64,000 nucleotides of DNA from Paenibacillus jilunlii. Lineage in GTDB: Bacteria > Bacillota > Bacilli > Paenibacillales > Paenibacillaceae. Under the pieces are notes generated by a model that was not told the DNA's origin, did no database searches, and saw only the letters and a program-made list of their open reading frames with translations. The stretch is taken from the NCBI RefSeq assembly GCF_900102965.1, contig NZ_FNGM01000011.1, forward strand, positions 171,375 to 235,374. The letters are read 5' to 3'. Each line of letters opens with the position of its first letter. Position 1 is the first letter of the stretch. Shown here one piece after another: positions 19,126 through 27,681 of the stretch. The position numbers were made by a program, and so were the translations under genes.

Positions 19126-19180
19126 CAATCAGGTTAGTCCTTTATTCCAAAGGCTGATTTGCTTGGTAAAGGTCTTTTTT
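19117..19180 (+). terminator. Riboswitch-controlled terminator
   Basis: GACCTTTACCAA (19117-19128) pairs perfectly with TTGGTAAAGGTC (19163-19174), followed by six T residues. The left arm overlaps the aptamer P1 strand, giving mutually exclusive folds. Confidence 0.9.
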
Positions 19181-19256
19181 ATATATATTTGGTAAAAATA
19201 ATGGTATCGCAGGAATTTCCTGACGGTATTTACAACCACATGAGGAGGAAGAAGCA

Positions 19257-20084
19257 ATGGATTGGGGATTATTATTAGAATACGGATGGGTATTACTCGT
19301 TCTCGTAGCACTGGAAGGGTTGCTCGCCGCAGATAATGCACTGGTACTGGCAATCATGGTTAAACATCTTCCTGATGAGGAACGTAAAAAGGCATTGTTC
19401 TATGGTTTGGCCGGGGCGTTTGTGTTCCGCTTCGGTTCGCTGTTTGTCATCTCTTATCTGGTGGACATCTGGCAGGTACAAGCCATTGGCGCGATCTACC
19501 TCCTGTTCATTGCGGGGAATCACATCTTCCGGAAAGTACTGTTTAAGAAACCTGTTACCGAAGAGGCTGCCGAAAGCGGCACTGAGGAAGTCGTACAAAA
19601 AAAGAAATCCAGCTTCTGGTTTACAGTACTGAAGGTTGAAGTAGCGGATATTGCGTTTGCCGTTGACTCGATTCTCGCGGCTGTTGCGCTTGCCGTTGCG
19701 CTTCCGCCGAGCGGAATGGGCAACATTGGCGGCCTTGACGGCGGCCAGTTCCTCGTCATCTTTGCCGGCGGCTTCATTGGACTGGTCATTATGCGGTTTG
19801 CAGCCTCCTTCTTCGTTAAGCTGCTCCACTCCCGTCCAGGTCTTGAAGTTGCCGCATTCTTCATCGTTGGCTGGGTCGGCGTTAAGCTGGCTGTCATTAC
19901 CCTGGCTCATCCGTCACTGGGCGTCCTGTCCGAGGACTTCGCCCACAGCACCTGGTGGAAAGCTACCTTCTATGTCGTGCTTGTAATTATTGCAGCCACC
20001 GGCTGGTTCATGAGCAGCCATAAAATTGAAGAAAACGTCGGTGAAAACCCTGTCCGTGAAGTCGATAAGCAGCTGGGCAAATAA
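19257..20084 (+). CDS. TerC/YkoY family membrane protein
   Basis: A 275-residue multi-pass membrane protein of the TerC family, with the acidic membrane motif ALEGLLAADNALVLAIM near the N-terminus and a second DIAFAVDSI motif in the middle, the pair of conserved Asp-bearing helices of this family. YkoY- and Alx-type members export manganese or load it onto secreted proteins. Control by the upstream Mn2+ riboswitch supports a manganese role. TGAGGAGG lies about 8 bases before the ATG. A terminator follows. Confidence 0.93.
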   Translation: MDWGLLLEYGWVLLVLVALEGLLAADNALVLAIMVKHLPDEERKKALFYGLAGAFVFRFGSLFVISYLVDIWQVQAIGAIYLLFIAGNHIFRKVLFKKPVTEEAAESGTEEVVQKKKSSFWFTVLKVEVADIAFAVDSILAAVALAVALPPSGMGNIGGLDGGQFLVIFAGGFIGLVIMRFAASFFVKLLHSRPGLEVAAFFIVGWVGVKLAVITLAHPSLGVLSEDFAHSTWWKATFYVVLVIIAATGWFMSSHKIEENVGENPVREVDKQLGK

Positions 20085-20112
20085 ATAGCAGCTGTTCATA
20101 GCAAACACATAG

Positions 20113-20152
20113 AAGCCTGCCCCCCGCCTGATGGCGGGAGGCAGGCTTTGCT
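20113..20152 (+). terminator. terC terminator
   Basis: AAGCCTGCCCCCCGCC and GGCGGGAGGCAGGCTT form a long GC-rich stem with a TGAT loop, followed by TGCTTTT. It ends the terC transcript. Confidence 0.8.
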
Positions 20153-20213
20153 TTTGCATATGGTGTGGAGAAAGTACTATGCATATGCTTTTTCGAGAAC
20201 ATACACCGCCTGG

Positions 20214-22601
20214 CTACATACGCTGCCGCTGGCCAATATTCTGGTCAACTTTGCCCTGCAGCTCTACCAGCTTCATCAGAACGGTGGCAACCCCTGCTTT
20301 GGTTACATTTTGCTGCGGATTGAATTTGCCGTTGTCTCCCTGCATGAGCCCCAGCCTTACAGCCAGCGCTACCGCACCTTTGTTTTTAATAGAGGCACTG
20401 TCACTAAAGCTGCTCACCGCCGTGTCATTTTCCAGGAAAACAGAGATTTTGCTGTATTGCAAAAAGGAGGCCAGCAGCACAGCGAGCTGTTCACGGCTAA
20501 GCTTATTGTCGGGCTGCAGCACAGTATCCTTGCTGATCCATTCGTGATTTGCGGCGAAGCTGACAGCCTTATAATATTCACTGTCCGGCTTAACCCCGGC
20601 TACGGTCTTCTGTTCTGTTCCCCTCGGGTCCCCTTGGTAGTTTGATGTGGATGCTGTGGCAATGAAGGTAAACCAATCACCCACAGTGATTTCCTGATCC
20701 GGATTGATTTTGCCGTCAGCATCAGGGACAAGCACACCATACTTCACCAGCTCAGTTAATGCCTGCTCGGCTGGATGGCCTTTCAGGTCAACTGCCGCAG
20801 GGGCGCCCGCATTCTGGCCGGAATAAGCGTACACTTTCACCCATTTCCCCGTGGCGGCATCCAGGACTTCGGACTGATCTTGTTCGTTGGCCGGCAGCGG
20901 GCTGTAGACCAGCTTTACTTGCGGTTCTACATACGCAATGTTGTTATATCCGCCAATGAGGTTATATTGCAGCTTCATGGCATAGCGGTCTTTGTAGCTC
21001 TGCACTGCCTCGCTTTGGGATATTGCCGGGGTTGGCTGCCCCTGTATCGTTGAGAAATCCGGGTTCGCTGCAGAATAGCTTTCCAGCCTGCCGTAAATAT
21101 CCATTGCCAGCATTACTCCCGTATCACTTACCGGGATACCGTTATAATAGCGCACAAATTGAAAACGGAAGCCCTTGCCTTCCGGAAGCACACTCCATGT
21201 TCCACCATGCTCAGCCAGCTTAAGAACACCGCTGGCCTGATCATACAAACGGTTGACAAGTAATATGGCTTGCTGCTTGGCTTCGGCCTGAGTCAGCTTT
21301 TTTGCTCCGGCAGGTGCTGGCTGTGGCTTCACATCCTTGCTGCCGGTAAATTGTTCCAGCTGATACTGGTAGATTTGGCCGGTTGCCGCATCCACCTCAG
21401 CGTAAGAGCTGGCTGGAAATGCGGCCATGCGTGTGCTGCTGTTATCCCTCCAGGCCAGTCTCCAGACCTTTTGCTTCGTATTCGGGTAGCCAGTGCCCAG
21501 CGATTGACTGTCCGGCTTACGTTCTGCCGGAATGGATACAACCTGCTGTACAAGCTTGGCAGCTTCCGCGGCGTTAATCTCCTTGCCGGTACCAGCCGCT
21601 TGAAACCGTTCCTTGGCCTGAGGCACAGCTTCATATGTTACCGGTAAGGCGGAAGCTTCAGCTCCTTCGTTGTCCATACTTTTACCGGTCTGGGCATTTA
21701 TTGAATACAGCGATTGTTCCTGTGGACGCCAGCCCAGCACCCACTTCTCTATGGTGTTGTCCTTATATACCGGAATATAGTACAGGCCTACGGCAAAACC
21801 GTCCGTAAACTTCTTCTGCGCCGATTCCAAAGAAATAGCAGGTTTGGCCGATGGATACTCCAGCCCGGGGGCTGGCTTGCTGAACTGGAGAATATCACCG
21901 TTGCCGTTTACAGTGATTGAGAGTACGTCCGAAGCTGAAGGAAGTCCATTCTTCAGGAGCTTGAAATAGAAATTGTATTGCACCGTACCGAAAAGGCTCC
22001 CTCCTACCGGATTCATGGCCTCATTATCCGACAGCTGAATGTCATCAGGACCCAGGGAAGGCGCCGCTTTGGCAATAAACTTCCGGGCCTGCTCCAGCGC
22101 ATCGGCACGCGTCAATTTGGGCGGATAATAGGCATCCTGCTGCAAAAATGGATACGTGATATAAGTGTTGATTAAATCCCCGTTAAGCGCGTCAACCTGG
22201 GTCGAAAACCCATAGCTTGTGCCGCCAATTTCATAACTCCACGAAATATTCCAGATCATTTGATTGCCGCCGGGCGGCCAGGAATTGTCCCCGCCCAGCC
22301 GGACACCGGATACCGTTGCATCCTTCAGAACCGGGAACAGCTCTCTGGTCTTGGCAACTGCCTGATCCTCTGTGATTTTAGCCTTGGAAGGATCGGGGGT
22401 GACTGCGGCTTGTCCGCCAACATCCATAACTGAAGGCACAGCAGCAGCAGAGGCAGAGCTTGAACCGGCTGCAGCCAGTCCGCCAGGCAGCAGCAAGGAA
22501 AGAGCTACTGCAGAGATCAGCACGGCTTTAGCCGTGTGATGAACGAATGGGGTACTGCTTTTCGAATGTTCTTGTCTATCCAAAAAATTCATCCTCCTCA
22601 T
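20214..22601 (-). CDS. SLH-domain protein with YcdB/YcdC-like repeats
   Basis: A secreted 795-residue protein. A signal peptide is clear at about 20-50 (AVLISAVALSLLLPGGLAAA). The middle holds tandem units of the YcdB/YcdC (PepSY-like) type: recurrent 'A..A...I', 'GTSYGFSTQVDALNGD' and 'DAATGKW' phrases. The last ~170 residues hold SLH-type motifs (ALTELVKYGVLVPDADGKI, YYKAVSFAANHEWISKD, AVALAVRLGLMQGDNGKF) that anchor proteins to pyruvylated secondary cell-wall polymer. Its function is unknown; related proteins are described around sporulation and the cell wall. No partner gene is adjacent. Confidence 0.85.
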   Translation of the reverse strand: MRRMNFLDRQEHSKSSTPFVHHTAKAVLISAVALSLLLPGGLAAAGSSSASAAAVPSVMDVGGQAAVTPDPSKAKITEDQAVAKTRELFPVLKDATVSGVRLGGDNSWPPGGNQMIWNISWSYEIGGTSYGFSTQVDALNGDLINTYITYPFLQQDAYYPPKLTRADALEQARKFIAKAAPSLGPDDIQLSDNEAMNPVGGSLFGTVQYNFYFKLLKNGLPSASDVLSITVNGNGDILQFSKPAPGLEYPSAKPAISLESAQKKFTDGFAVGLYYIPVYKDNTIEKWVLGWRPQEQSLYSINAQTGKSMDNEGAEASALPVTYEAVPQAKERFQAAGTGKEINAAEAAKLVQQVVSIPAERKPDSQSLGTGYPNTKQKVWRLAWRDNSSTRMAAFPASSYAEVDAATGQIYQYQLEQFTGSKDVKPQPAPAGAKKLTQAEAKQQAILLVNRLYDQASGVLKLAEHGGTWSVLPEGKGFRFQFVRYYNGIPVSDTGVMLAMDIYGRLESYSAANPDFSTIQGQPTPAISQSEAVQSYKDRYAMKLQYNLIGGYNNIAYVEPQVKLVYSPLPANEQDQSEVLDAATGKWVKVYAYSGQNAGAPAAVDLKGHPAEQALTELVKYGVLVPDADGKINPDQEITVGDWFTFIATASTSNYQGDPRGTEQKTVAGVKPDSEYYKAVSFAANHEWISKDTVLQPDNKLSREQLAVLLASFLQYSKISVFLENDTAVSSFSDSASIKNKGAVALAVRLGLMQGDNGKFNPQQNVTKAGVATVLMKLVELQGKVDQNIGQRQRM

Positions 22602-22998
22602 TATGCTTCCATGATCTCTCTAATTATAAAGATGCATGCATATTATTTCCATATTTTATTTACGACAGGAAATTACAGATGCACACAAGTTAAATACGAG
22701 GGACGGACTGAGATGCCTTTATTTGTCCTTTTCCCCTTTATTCCAGGCTCCATCGAACGATATAACGGCTCCTGAGTCCGTATCCGCTGAAAAAACAAGA
22801 TTTTTGGCAAAATAAAGTCTCCTCTGTCCGCATCAGTCCGCTGATGGAGCCCAATCCTCCTGCATCGCTTTATTCTCTAAGGCTTCCAAGATATCCGCAT
22901 TTTCTGACATTGTATAATTTCCTATACAACAAAAAAGACCTCATCCGTCTATTCGACAGAGAGGCCAGACTGCGGGAGCAGCGTCCCAGTTCGGATGA
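22602..22998. other. Intergenic region, no gene seen
   Basis: About 400 bases with no convincing frame. It contains the probable terminator of the ABC importer operon at 22930-22966 and must contain the minus-strand promoter of the SLH-protein gene, which I could not assign. Confidence 0.5.
22930..22966 (-). terminator. Probable terminator of ABC importer operon
   Basis: On the minus strand GGCCTC and GAGGTC can pair (one mismatch) with partial inner pairing, followed by TTTTTT. It lies about 33 bases after the permease stop codon. Confidence 0.5.
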
Positions 22999-23751
22999 TT
23001 AACGCCGCCATTTCATAAATTTGTAATCCAGAACATCCACCAGCAGGAACAGCACAAAGCCAACCAGGCTGAACAGCATAATGCCCGCATACATCTCCGG
23101 ATAGTCCAGCCGCAGCCAGGCATCCATGATGAAGAAGCCCATGCCGTGCTCCGTCCCGTAAATTTCGGTGAAAAACAAGACGGATATCGCGGTTCCGAGC
23201 GAAATCCGGATCGTGCTGAGAATGACCGACAATGCACCGGGCAGCGTCACATTCCAGAATTTCTGCCCTGCGCTTGCACCGATGCTGGTTAAGACATCAT
23301 ATGTGCTCTCAGGAATCGCCTTGACACCGTCACGTACAGAGATGATGACCTGGAACAGCAGAATCAGCATAATCATCAGCACCTTGGAGGTTTCCCCCAG
23401 ACCGAAGAAGAGCATAACCACCGGCAGCAGCGCAATCTTCGGTATCGGATAGGTGAGGTAAACAACCGGGTCCAACAGACGGTTCCACAGCGGGGAACGG
23501 CCCATCAAGAGACCGATCAGCAGACCGATCAGCAAGGCCAGAAGCACGCCTTCGAAGATCCGCAGCAGGCTGTATCCGACATTCAGTGCCACATCCTTGG
23601 CGCCCAGATGGAACATTGCCTCATAGACCGCTCCGGGGCTGGGGAGAATCGGATGATTCATCAGCAGATAGGCAATGTACCAGACCAGGTTCATGCACAA
23701 AAAGACAAACAACAGCCGCAGCAAGTGTGGGAGACGCCGTTTTTTTACCAT
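22999..23751 (-). CDS. ABC permease, SsuC/TauC type
   Basis: A 250-residue membrane permease of the nitrate/sulfonate/taurine/HMP family (BPD_transp_1). Six hydrophobic segments are visible, with the EAA-loop region at about VRDGVKAIPESTYDVLTSIGA that docks on the ATPase. It overlaps the ATPase gene by 7 bases and ends the three-gene operon. The substrate cannot be deduced from the permease. Confidence 0.9.
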   Translation of the reverse strand: MVKKRRLPHLLRLLFVFLCMNLVWYIAYLLMNHPILPSPGAVYEAMFHLGAKDVALNVGYSLLRIFEGVLLALLIGLLIGLLMGRSPLWNRLLDPVVYLTYPIPKIALLPVVMLFFGLGETSKVLMIMLILLFQVIISVRDGVKAIPESTYDVLTSIGASAGQKFWNVTLPGALSVILSTIRISLGTAISVLFFTEIYGTEHGMGFFIMDAWLRLDYPEMYAGIMLFSLVGFVLFLLVDVLDYKFMKWRR

Positions 23752-24521
23752 TTCGCCAGCATTACCTTTCTGATCCGTTTGCTCTGCTCAAAAAATTCAT
23801 CGCTGTCCCGCTTCTTCTCATGCTTCATAGCAAAGACAGCAGTATTGTCGAGGATTTCGGGGCTATCGTGCTTGGCTGATGGCATCACAACGATTTTCTG
23901 CCCGAGCAGAATCGCCTCTTCCACATCATGGGTAACAAACAGCGCAGTGGCCGGATGTGTCAGCCAGTTATCCAGGAAAATCTGCTGAAGCGCTTCGCGG
24001 GTAATGGCATCCAGCGCGGAGAACGGCTCATCCAGCAGCAGGATCGCCGGCCGGATAGCAAATGCCCGGGCGATCGCCACCCGCTGCTGCTGCCCGCCGC
24101 TCAGGGAGAGCGGGTAACGGCCGGCAAGCTCGGCAATCCCCATTGACTGCAGCCAATGGGTAATGTCCGCTTCTATGGCTTCCCTGCTCCCCCCAACCGG
24201 ACGGGTAATCTTCATAGCCACCCGGATGTTATCGCGGACAGTTTTCCAGGGCAGCAGGCCGTAATTCTGCGGGACCAGCCCGATCAGCGTTTCCTGGTCA
24301 TGCACGGATTTCCCGTTGAACAGCAGTTCACCCTCATAATCCGGCAGAAGACCTGCCACCGCGCGCAGCAGCGTGGATTTCCCGCTGCCGGAGGGTCCGA
24401 TAATCGTGTATATGCCATGCTCAGGCAAGGTGAAATCGACTTGCCCGAGAGCCTTTTGTCCGCTTTTATATTCCACTTGAAGCGCCTTAATGCTTAGTCC
24501 GCTATTTCTTAAACTGGACAT
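23745..24521 (-). CDS. ABC importer ATPase, SsuB/TauB type
   Basis: A 258-residue ATPase with Walker A GPSGSGKST, signature LSGGQQQRVAIARA, Walker B LLLDEPFSALD and an H-loop in FVTHDVEEA. It energises the permease encoded just downstream. It overlaps the binding-protein gene by 20 bases. Sequence type fits nitrate/sulfonate/bicarbonate or pyrimidine-precursor importers. Confidence 0.92.
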   Translation of the reverse strand: MSSLRNSGLSIKALQVEYKSGQKALGQVDFTLPEHGIYTIIGPSGSGKSTLLRAVAGLLPDYEGELLFNGKSVHDQETLIGLVPQNYGLLPWKTVRDNIRVAMKITRPVGGSREAIEADITHWLQSMGIAELAGRYPLSLSGGQQQRVAIARAFAIRPAILLLDEPFSALDAITREALQQIFLDNWLTHPATALFVTHDVEEAILLGQKIVVMPSAKHDSPEILDNTAVFAMKHEKKRDSDEFFEQSKRIRKVMLAKW

Positions 24522-25515
24522 CGGAGATCACTTCTTCAGCCGATATATTTTTGGTCAGCAGGCCTTTTTCCCGGGCCCAGGCAAATGCGGCTTCCACTTC
24601 TTTCACATCCACCTGATTCGCCGGCAGATACTCCGGCACGGTAATCTGATCCTTCAGGGTATCCGGGTAACCGACCTCCTTGATAATCAGACCGATATAT
24701 TCGGATTGGTCGTGTGATTTCATATAGGCGACAGCTTCATCATATGCGGCATACATATTCTGAATGGCTTGCCCCTTGGCATCAATTGCGCTTTGCGGGA
24801 AGGCCAGCACAAACGGATTCACTCCGGCGGTTTTGGTAGAGCTGAGCACACGCAGGCCTGCTGCTTTGCCCATAGTGACATAAGGCTCAGGCAGGACAGC
24901 CGCATCTGCTTTCTGGTTTTTCAGCAGTTCCAGACGGGTTGGAATTTGCGGCACCTCGGTCACCTTTATATCCTCTTCCGTCAGACCTGCCTGCTTCAGC
25001 ATCATGGCCACCGTATATTGGGTTGAAGTGTTTTTGGACAGAATCACCGTCTTGCCCTTAAGATCCTTCACCCCCTGGATTCCGTCATTTCCGGTCAACA
25101 GATCGAACTCGCCAGTGGTGGTGCTGGTGATCTTGACATCCAGCCCCGCTTCGTTATAGATCGAAATCGCGACCAGATCCGCGCTGATTCCATCCACTTT
25201 ACCGGCCTGGAAGGCCACATCACGGTCTTTGGCGCTCTTGAACGTCTGAATTTCCAGATTCACGTTATGCTTTTTGTCGAAGCCCTGCTCGTGGGCAATA
25301 ATGAATGGAATCGCATCAATCGAAGGTAAAAGTCCCAGTGTCAGTGCAGCCGCTTCAGCCGGTGCATCACTTGCAGCCGGTGCGTCTCCAGCGGCATTTC
25401 CTGTAGCAGACGCGCCTGCATTATTCGTATTTGAGCCGCAGCCCACCGCCACCATACTAATCGCAGCGACCAGCATGAACAGCATCATCAGGTGTTTCCG
25501 TTTTTTTCTTTCCAT
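24502..25515 (-). CDS. ABC substrate-binding lipoprotein, NMT1/SsuA-like
   Basis: A 337-residue periplasmic-binding-protein-like lipoprotein. The start at 25515 is chosen because the frame then opens with MERKKRKHLMMLFMLVAA and a lipobox ending AVGC, with GGAG just upstream; the longer frame to 25614 has a non-coding-looking extension. The NMT1/THI5-like fold is indicated by GLLPSIDAIPFIIAHEQGF and the DLKGKTVILSKN segment. Candidate ligands are sulfonates, taurine, nitrate or thiamine precursors. A TPP riboswitch, often found before ThiY-type genes, was not seen. Confidence 0.88.
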   Translation of the reverse strand: MERKKRKHLMMLFMLVAAISMVAVGCGSNTNNAGASATGNAAGDAPAASDAPAEAAALTLGLLPSIDAIPFIIAHEQGFDKKHNVNLEIQTFKSAKDRDVAFQAGKVDGISADLVAISIYNEAGLDVKITSTTTGEFDLLTGNDGIQGVKDLKGKTVILSKNTSTQYTVAMMLKQAGLTEEDIKVTEVPQIPTRLELLKNQKADAAVLPEPYVTMGKAAGLRVLSSTKTAGVNPFVLAFPQSAIDAKGQAIQNMYAAYDEAVAYMKSHDQSEYIGLIIKEVGYPDTLKDQITVPEYLPANQVDVKEVEAAFAWAREKGLLTKNISAEEVISDVQFKK

Positions 25516-25868
25516 GGTTCTCCAGTAGCCTCCATCTTCTTGTTGATTGATTTCTGAGTTTCTTTTCCTCCTTGGGGTCCGCCTGGCAATATACAATCTT
25601 GCGAATTTATTCACATAAGGACATGCAAGAAGAGACGCGCCCTCAGAACAAGAGGCACCCGGTTCCAGCCTTCCTGATAAATCTGTTTTTGCGAGACTTA
25701 TGTACTTTGCCTGTCCCCCGAAAAGCTCAAGTAATGCAATTCTACACCCATTGCCCTATTTTGTATATTTATAAATTGAAATAATTTCCCGGATTTCTCC
25801 ATGACAAAAAGCTATCCCCTGCCTCTCCAGGCCGGGGATAGCTGCAGATTCTCACTGTGTTCCAGCAT
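25516..25868 (-). other. Long leader of ABC importer operon
   Basis: No gene is seen. The minus-strand leader before the binding-protein gene is long (about 250 bases if transcription starts near 25775) and holds short pairings: GGACA..TGTCC around 25633-25703, CCTC..GAGG near 25645-25659, GGC..GCC near 25660-25676. It could be a structured regulatory RNA, but I could not match it to a known riboswitch class. The nitroreductase terminator lies at 25806-25843. Confidence 0.35.
25806..25843 (-). terminator. Terminator of marR-nitroreductase operon
   Basis: On the minus strand AGCTATCCCC and GGGGATAGCT form a perfect 10-bp stem with a 14-base loop, followed by TTTTTG. It begins about 26 bases after the last nitroreductase gene. 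Confidence 0.85.
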
Positions 25869-26354
25869 TTAGAGCAGATCGAACTTCACCTCAGCCATTT
25901 GTGGAGAAGGCGTTGCTCCGGGATCTCCATCCCAAAAACCTATTTCAAGAACAGCAGCAATGCGTTCCTTGTCCTGCACGCCAAAAGCATTCATCTGCTT
26001 CCGGTCATATATCCAGTTATTCATCGTCCGCCTTACCCCCAGCTTGCGCTCACAGGCAAGCAATTCGAAGTTCTGCATCAGGCAGCAGACCGCAGCGAAA
26101 TCCTCATCCCGCTTGTATGGGTCACTCTCTTCCTTCATGACCACAATAAGGTATGCCGGAGCAGGTTCCTGCAAGCCGGACAGCCTGCCGCTGCTGTCAT
26201 TGTCGGCATAGATGAATCTCCAAGGCTCTCTTAGCCCGTCATTCGGCGCCCATACCGCATCATTCAGCAGCTCCAGCACCAGCTGCCGGGGTACTGACTG
26301 TCCGGAAAAGGAGCCGGAGCCGCGCAGCTCCGGGCGGAAATTGAATAAAGTCAC
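25869..26354 (-). CDS. Nitroreductase-family protein (short)
   Basis: A 161-residue flavin-dependent nitroreductase-fold protein. The N-terminal FMN-binding region (LELLNDAVWAPNDGLREPWRF) and the later FAAVCCLMQNFELLACERKLG segment are typical. It is a compact member of the family. The start is GTG at 26354 with GGAGG 6 bases upstream. It lies 10 bases after a second nitroreductase gene, with which it shares the AVC.ILQNFQLL..ER-type segment, so the two are related. The substrate is unknown. Confidence 0.82.
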   Translation of the reverse strand: MTLFNFRPELRGSGSFSGQSVPRQLVLELLNDAVWAPNDGLREPWRFIYADNDSSGRLSGLQEPAPAYLIVVMKEESDPYKRDEDFAAVCCLMQNFELLACERKLGVRRTMNNWIYDRKQMNAFGVQDKERIAAVLEIGFWDGDPGATPSPQMAEVKFDLL

Positions 26355-26364
26355 ATGATCCCTC

Positions 26365-26946
26365 CTATTTCAAGCTCTGGCTGCCTGCATAGACCGTCCA
26401 TTTCTTCTCGGCCGGTGTCCTTGAGCGGCCCCGGGGGGCCTTATTGTAGTACCCCAGATGAAGAACGCCTACAAACCGCTCATTCTCACGGATGCCGAGA
26501 CGTTCATAAAAACCTTCGCTCTGCATCATCGGCTCCGTATCCCATAACATGCCTAACTGGCGCTCCCAGCCCAGCAGCTGGAAATTCTGCAGGATGCTGC
26601 AGACCGCCGCATAATTCCGGTCGCTTGCCTGCCGGTCAGGACCTGTACCTGCAATAACGACCACATGGCCGGGAATATCGGCAAATCTTTTTTTGAACAG
26701 CTCGATCATCTTGCCCGGCATCCATTTGCCCAGCCTGCTTCCCGCCATGTGCTCCATCATGTAGTCAGCCAGCCGTTTGCGCGACTCAGGGGTCCCGGCA
26801 TAAATACAGCGCCAGACGGCATCTTCTGCAGAAGGATACAGCCCCGCTGCTTGCTGCAGCAGTTCGGCCACCAGCTCCCTGGCGACAGGCGTCTGATTGA
26901 AGCTGCGGATCGTCCGCCGTCCTCTGATCAATTCAGCCAGACTCAT
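26365..26946 (-). CDS. Nitroreductase-family protein
   Basis: A 193-residue member of the FMN-dependent nitroreductase family. RRTIRSFNQTPVARELVAEL at the N-terminus is the classical phosphate-binding start of these enzymes, and AAVCSILQNFQLLGWERQLG is the later flavin segment. The ATG at 26946 is preferred to a GTG at 26955 because of GGGAG spacing. It sits between marR and the short nitroreductase gene. These proteins may act as a heterodimer or as two separate NAD(P)H oxidoreductases. Confidence 0.87.
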   Translation of the reverse strand: MSLAELIRGRRTIRSFNQTPVARELVAELLQQAAGLYPSAEDAVWRCIYAGTPESRKRLADYMMEHMAGSRLGKWMPGKMIELFKKRFADIPGHVVVIAGTGPDRQASDRNYAAVCSILQNFQLLGWERQLGMLWDTEPMMQSEGFYERLGIRENERFVGVLHLGYYNKAPRGRSRTPAEKKWTVYAGSQSLK

Positions 26947-26965
26947 GATTCCCACTCTCCCAGGT

Positions 26966-27472
26966 TCATCTTTTTGCGGTTCCCTCGGATATTCTCAATT
27001 CCATCTCCGCGCTGTAATCGTTAAGGAAACTGCCAATAATCTTCATTTCTCCGGCCGAGTATTTGTCCAAAAAACGGTGAAGCCGCTCTGCTTCATTCGC
27101 ATGAATCCGTTCATGGAGATCAAATATCTTCTTCCCCTGCGGGGTCAGCCGGAAATAACTTTCCTTTTTGTTGTCATTCATTTGCATTCGCTCCACGAGT
27201 CCATCCGCGAGCAGTTTGCCGCCGATCTTGGTGATGCTGGCTTTGGACAGCTCCATCTTCCCGGCAATAGTTGTGCTGTTGATGGGCTCATGACGCCCGA
27301 TACAATCGATCACATGCACCGCAGTAATATTATGCGGAAAGTTCTCGATCCGCTCCCTTTCGGCAATGCTGAGAAAATGATCAATTTCTGTATCCGAAAA
27401 GGATTCATAGACGTGCAGAAATCGAATGAATTGTTCATACACCTGCTGTTTGACTGCTTCTGCAGATTCCAT
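26966..27472 (-). CDS. MarR-family transcriptional regulator
   Basis: A 168-residue winged-helix regulator. The DNA-binding core is EPINSTTIAGKMELSKASITKIGGKLLADGL, followed by the wing and a C-terminal dimer helix. The ATG at 27472 has a weak GGAG; the GTG at 27493 has none. It is the first gene of the operon with two nitroreductases and is probably their regulator. Its promoter overlaps a Fur box (27544-27558), so iron status should also control it. Confidence 0.87.
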   Translation of the reverse strand: MESAEAVKQQVYEQFIRFLHVYESFSDTEIDHFLSIAERERIENFPHNITAVHVIDCIGRHEPINSTTIAGKMELSKASITKIGGKLLADGLVERMQMNDNKKESYFRLTPQGKKIFDLHERIHANEAERLHRFLDKYSAGEMKIIGSFLNDYSAEMELRISEGTAKR

Positions 27473-27530
27473 ATGATATGGCGCTCCATTCACTAAGAGG
27501 TTTTTTTGTTAACCAGTAAACTATATAAGC

Positions 27531-27559
27531 ATCATAACACCATTGATAACGATTATCAA
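27531..27559 (-). promoter_or_regulatory. marR operon promoter
   Basis: On the minus strand TTGATA (27559-27554), 17 bases, TATGAT (27536-27531). The -35 hexamer lies within the Fur box, so Fur binding would exclude RNA polymerase. Confidence 0.75.
27544..27558. promoter_or_regulatory. Fur box upstream of marR operon
   Basis: TGATAACGATTATCA is a palindrome matching the 7-1-7 Fur consensus and is identical to the box before efeO at 39350-39364. It overlaps the -35 element of the marR promoter. Confidence 0.85.
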
Positions 27560-27632
27560 CTATACGAAAAAGGGGCCGTTTCCGGCTGCCTGGCTGTACA
27601 ATCCAACAAAGTATTATAATAAAAATACTACC

Positions 27633-27661
27633 TTGACAGTCACAGTAGTATGTCGTATTAT
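27633..27661 (+). promoter_or_regulatory. padR operon promoter with inverted repeat
   Basis: TTGACA (27633-27638), 17 bases, TATTAT (27656-27661). An inverted repeat ATACTA (27625-27630) / TAGTAT (27646-27651) straddles the -35 element and is a candidate PadR operator, giving autoregulation. Confidence 0.7.
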
Positions 27662-27681
27662 ACAGATGCGGGGGTGATTAT

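Noticed and set aside
25600-25760. c-di-GMP-I or TPP riboswitch on the minus strand
   Set aside because: Only GGCAAA/CGCAAA phrases match; the conserved stems and 3' receptor sequences do not fit.
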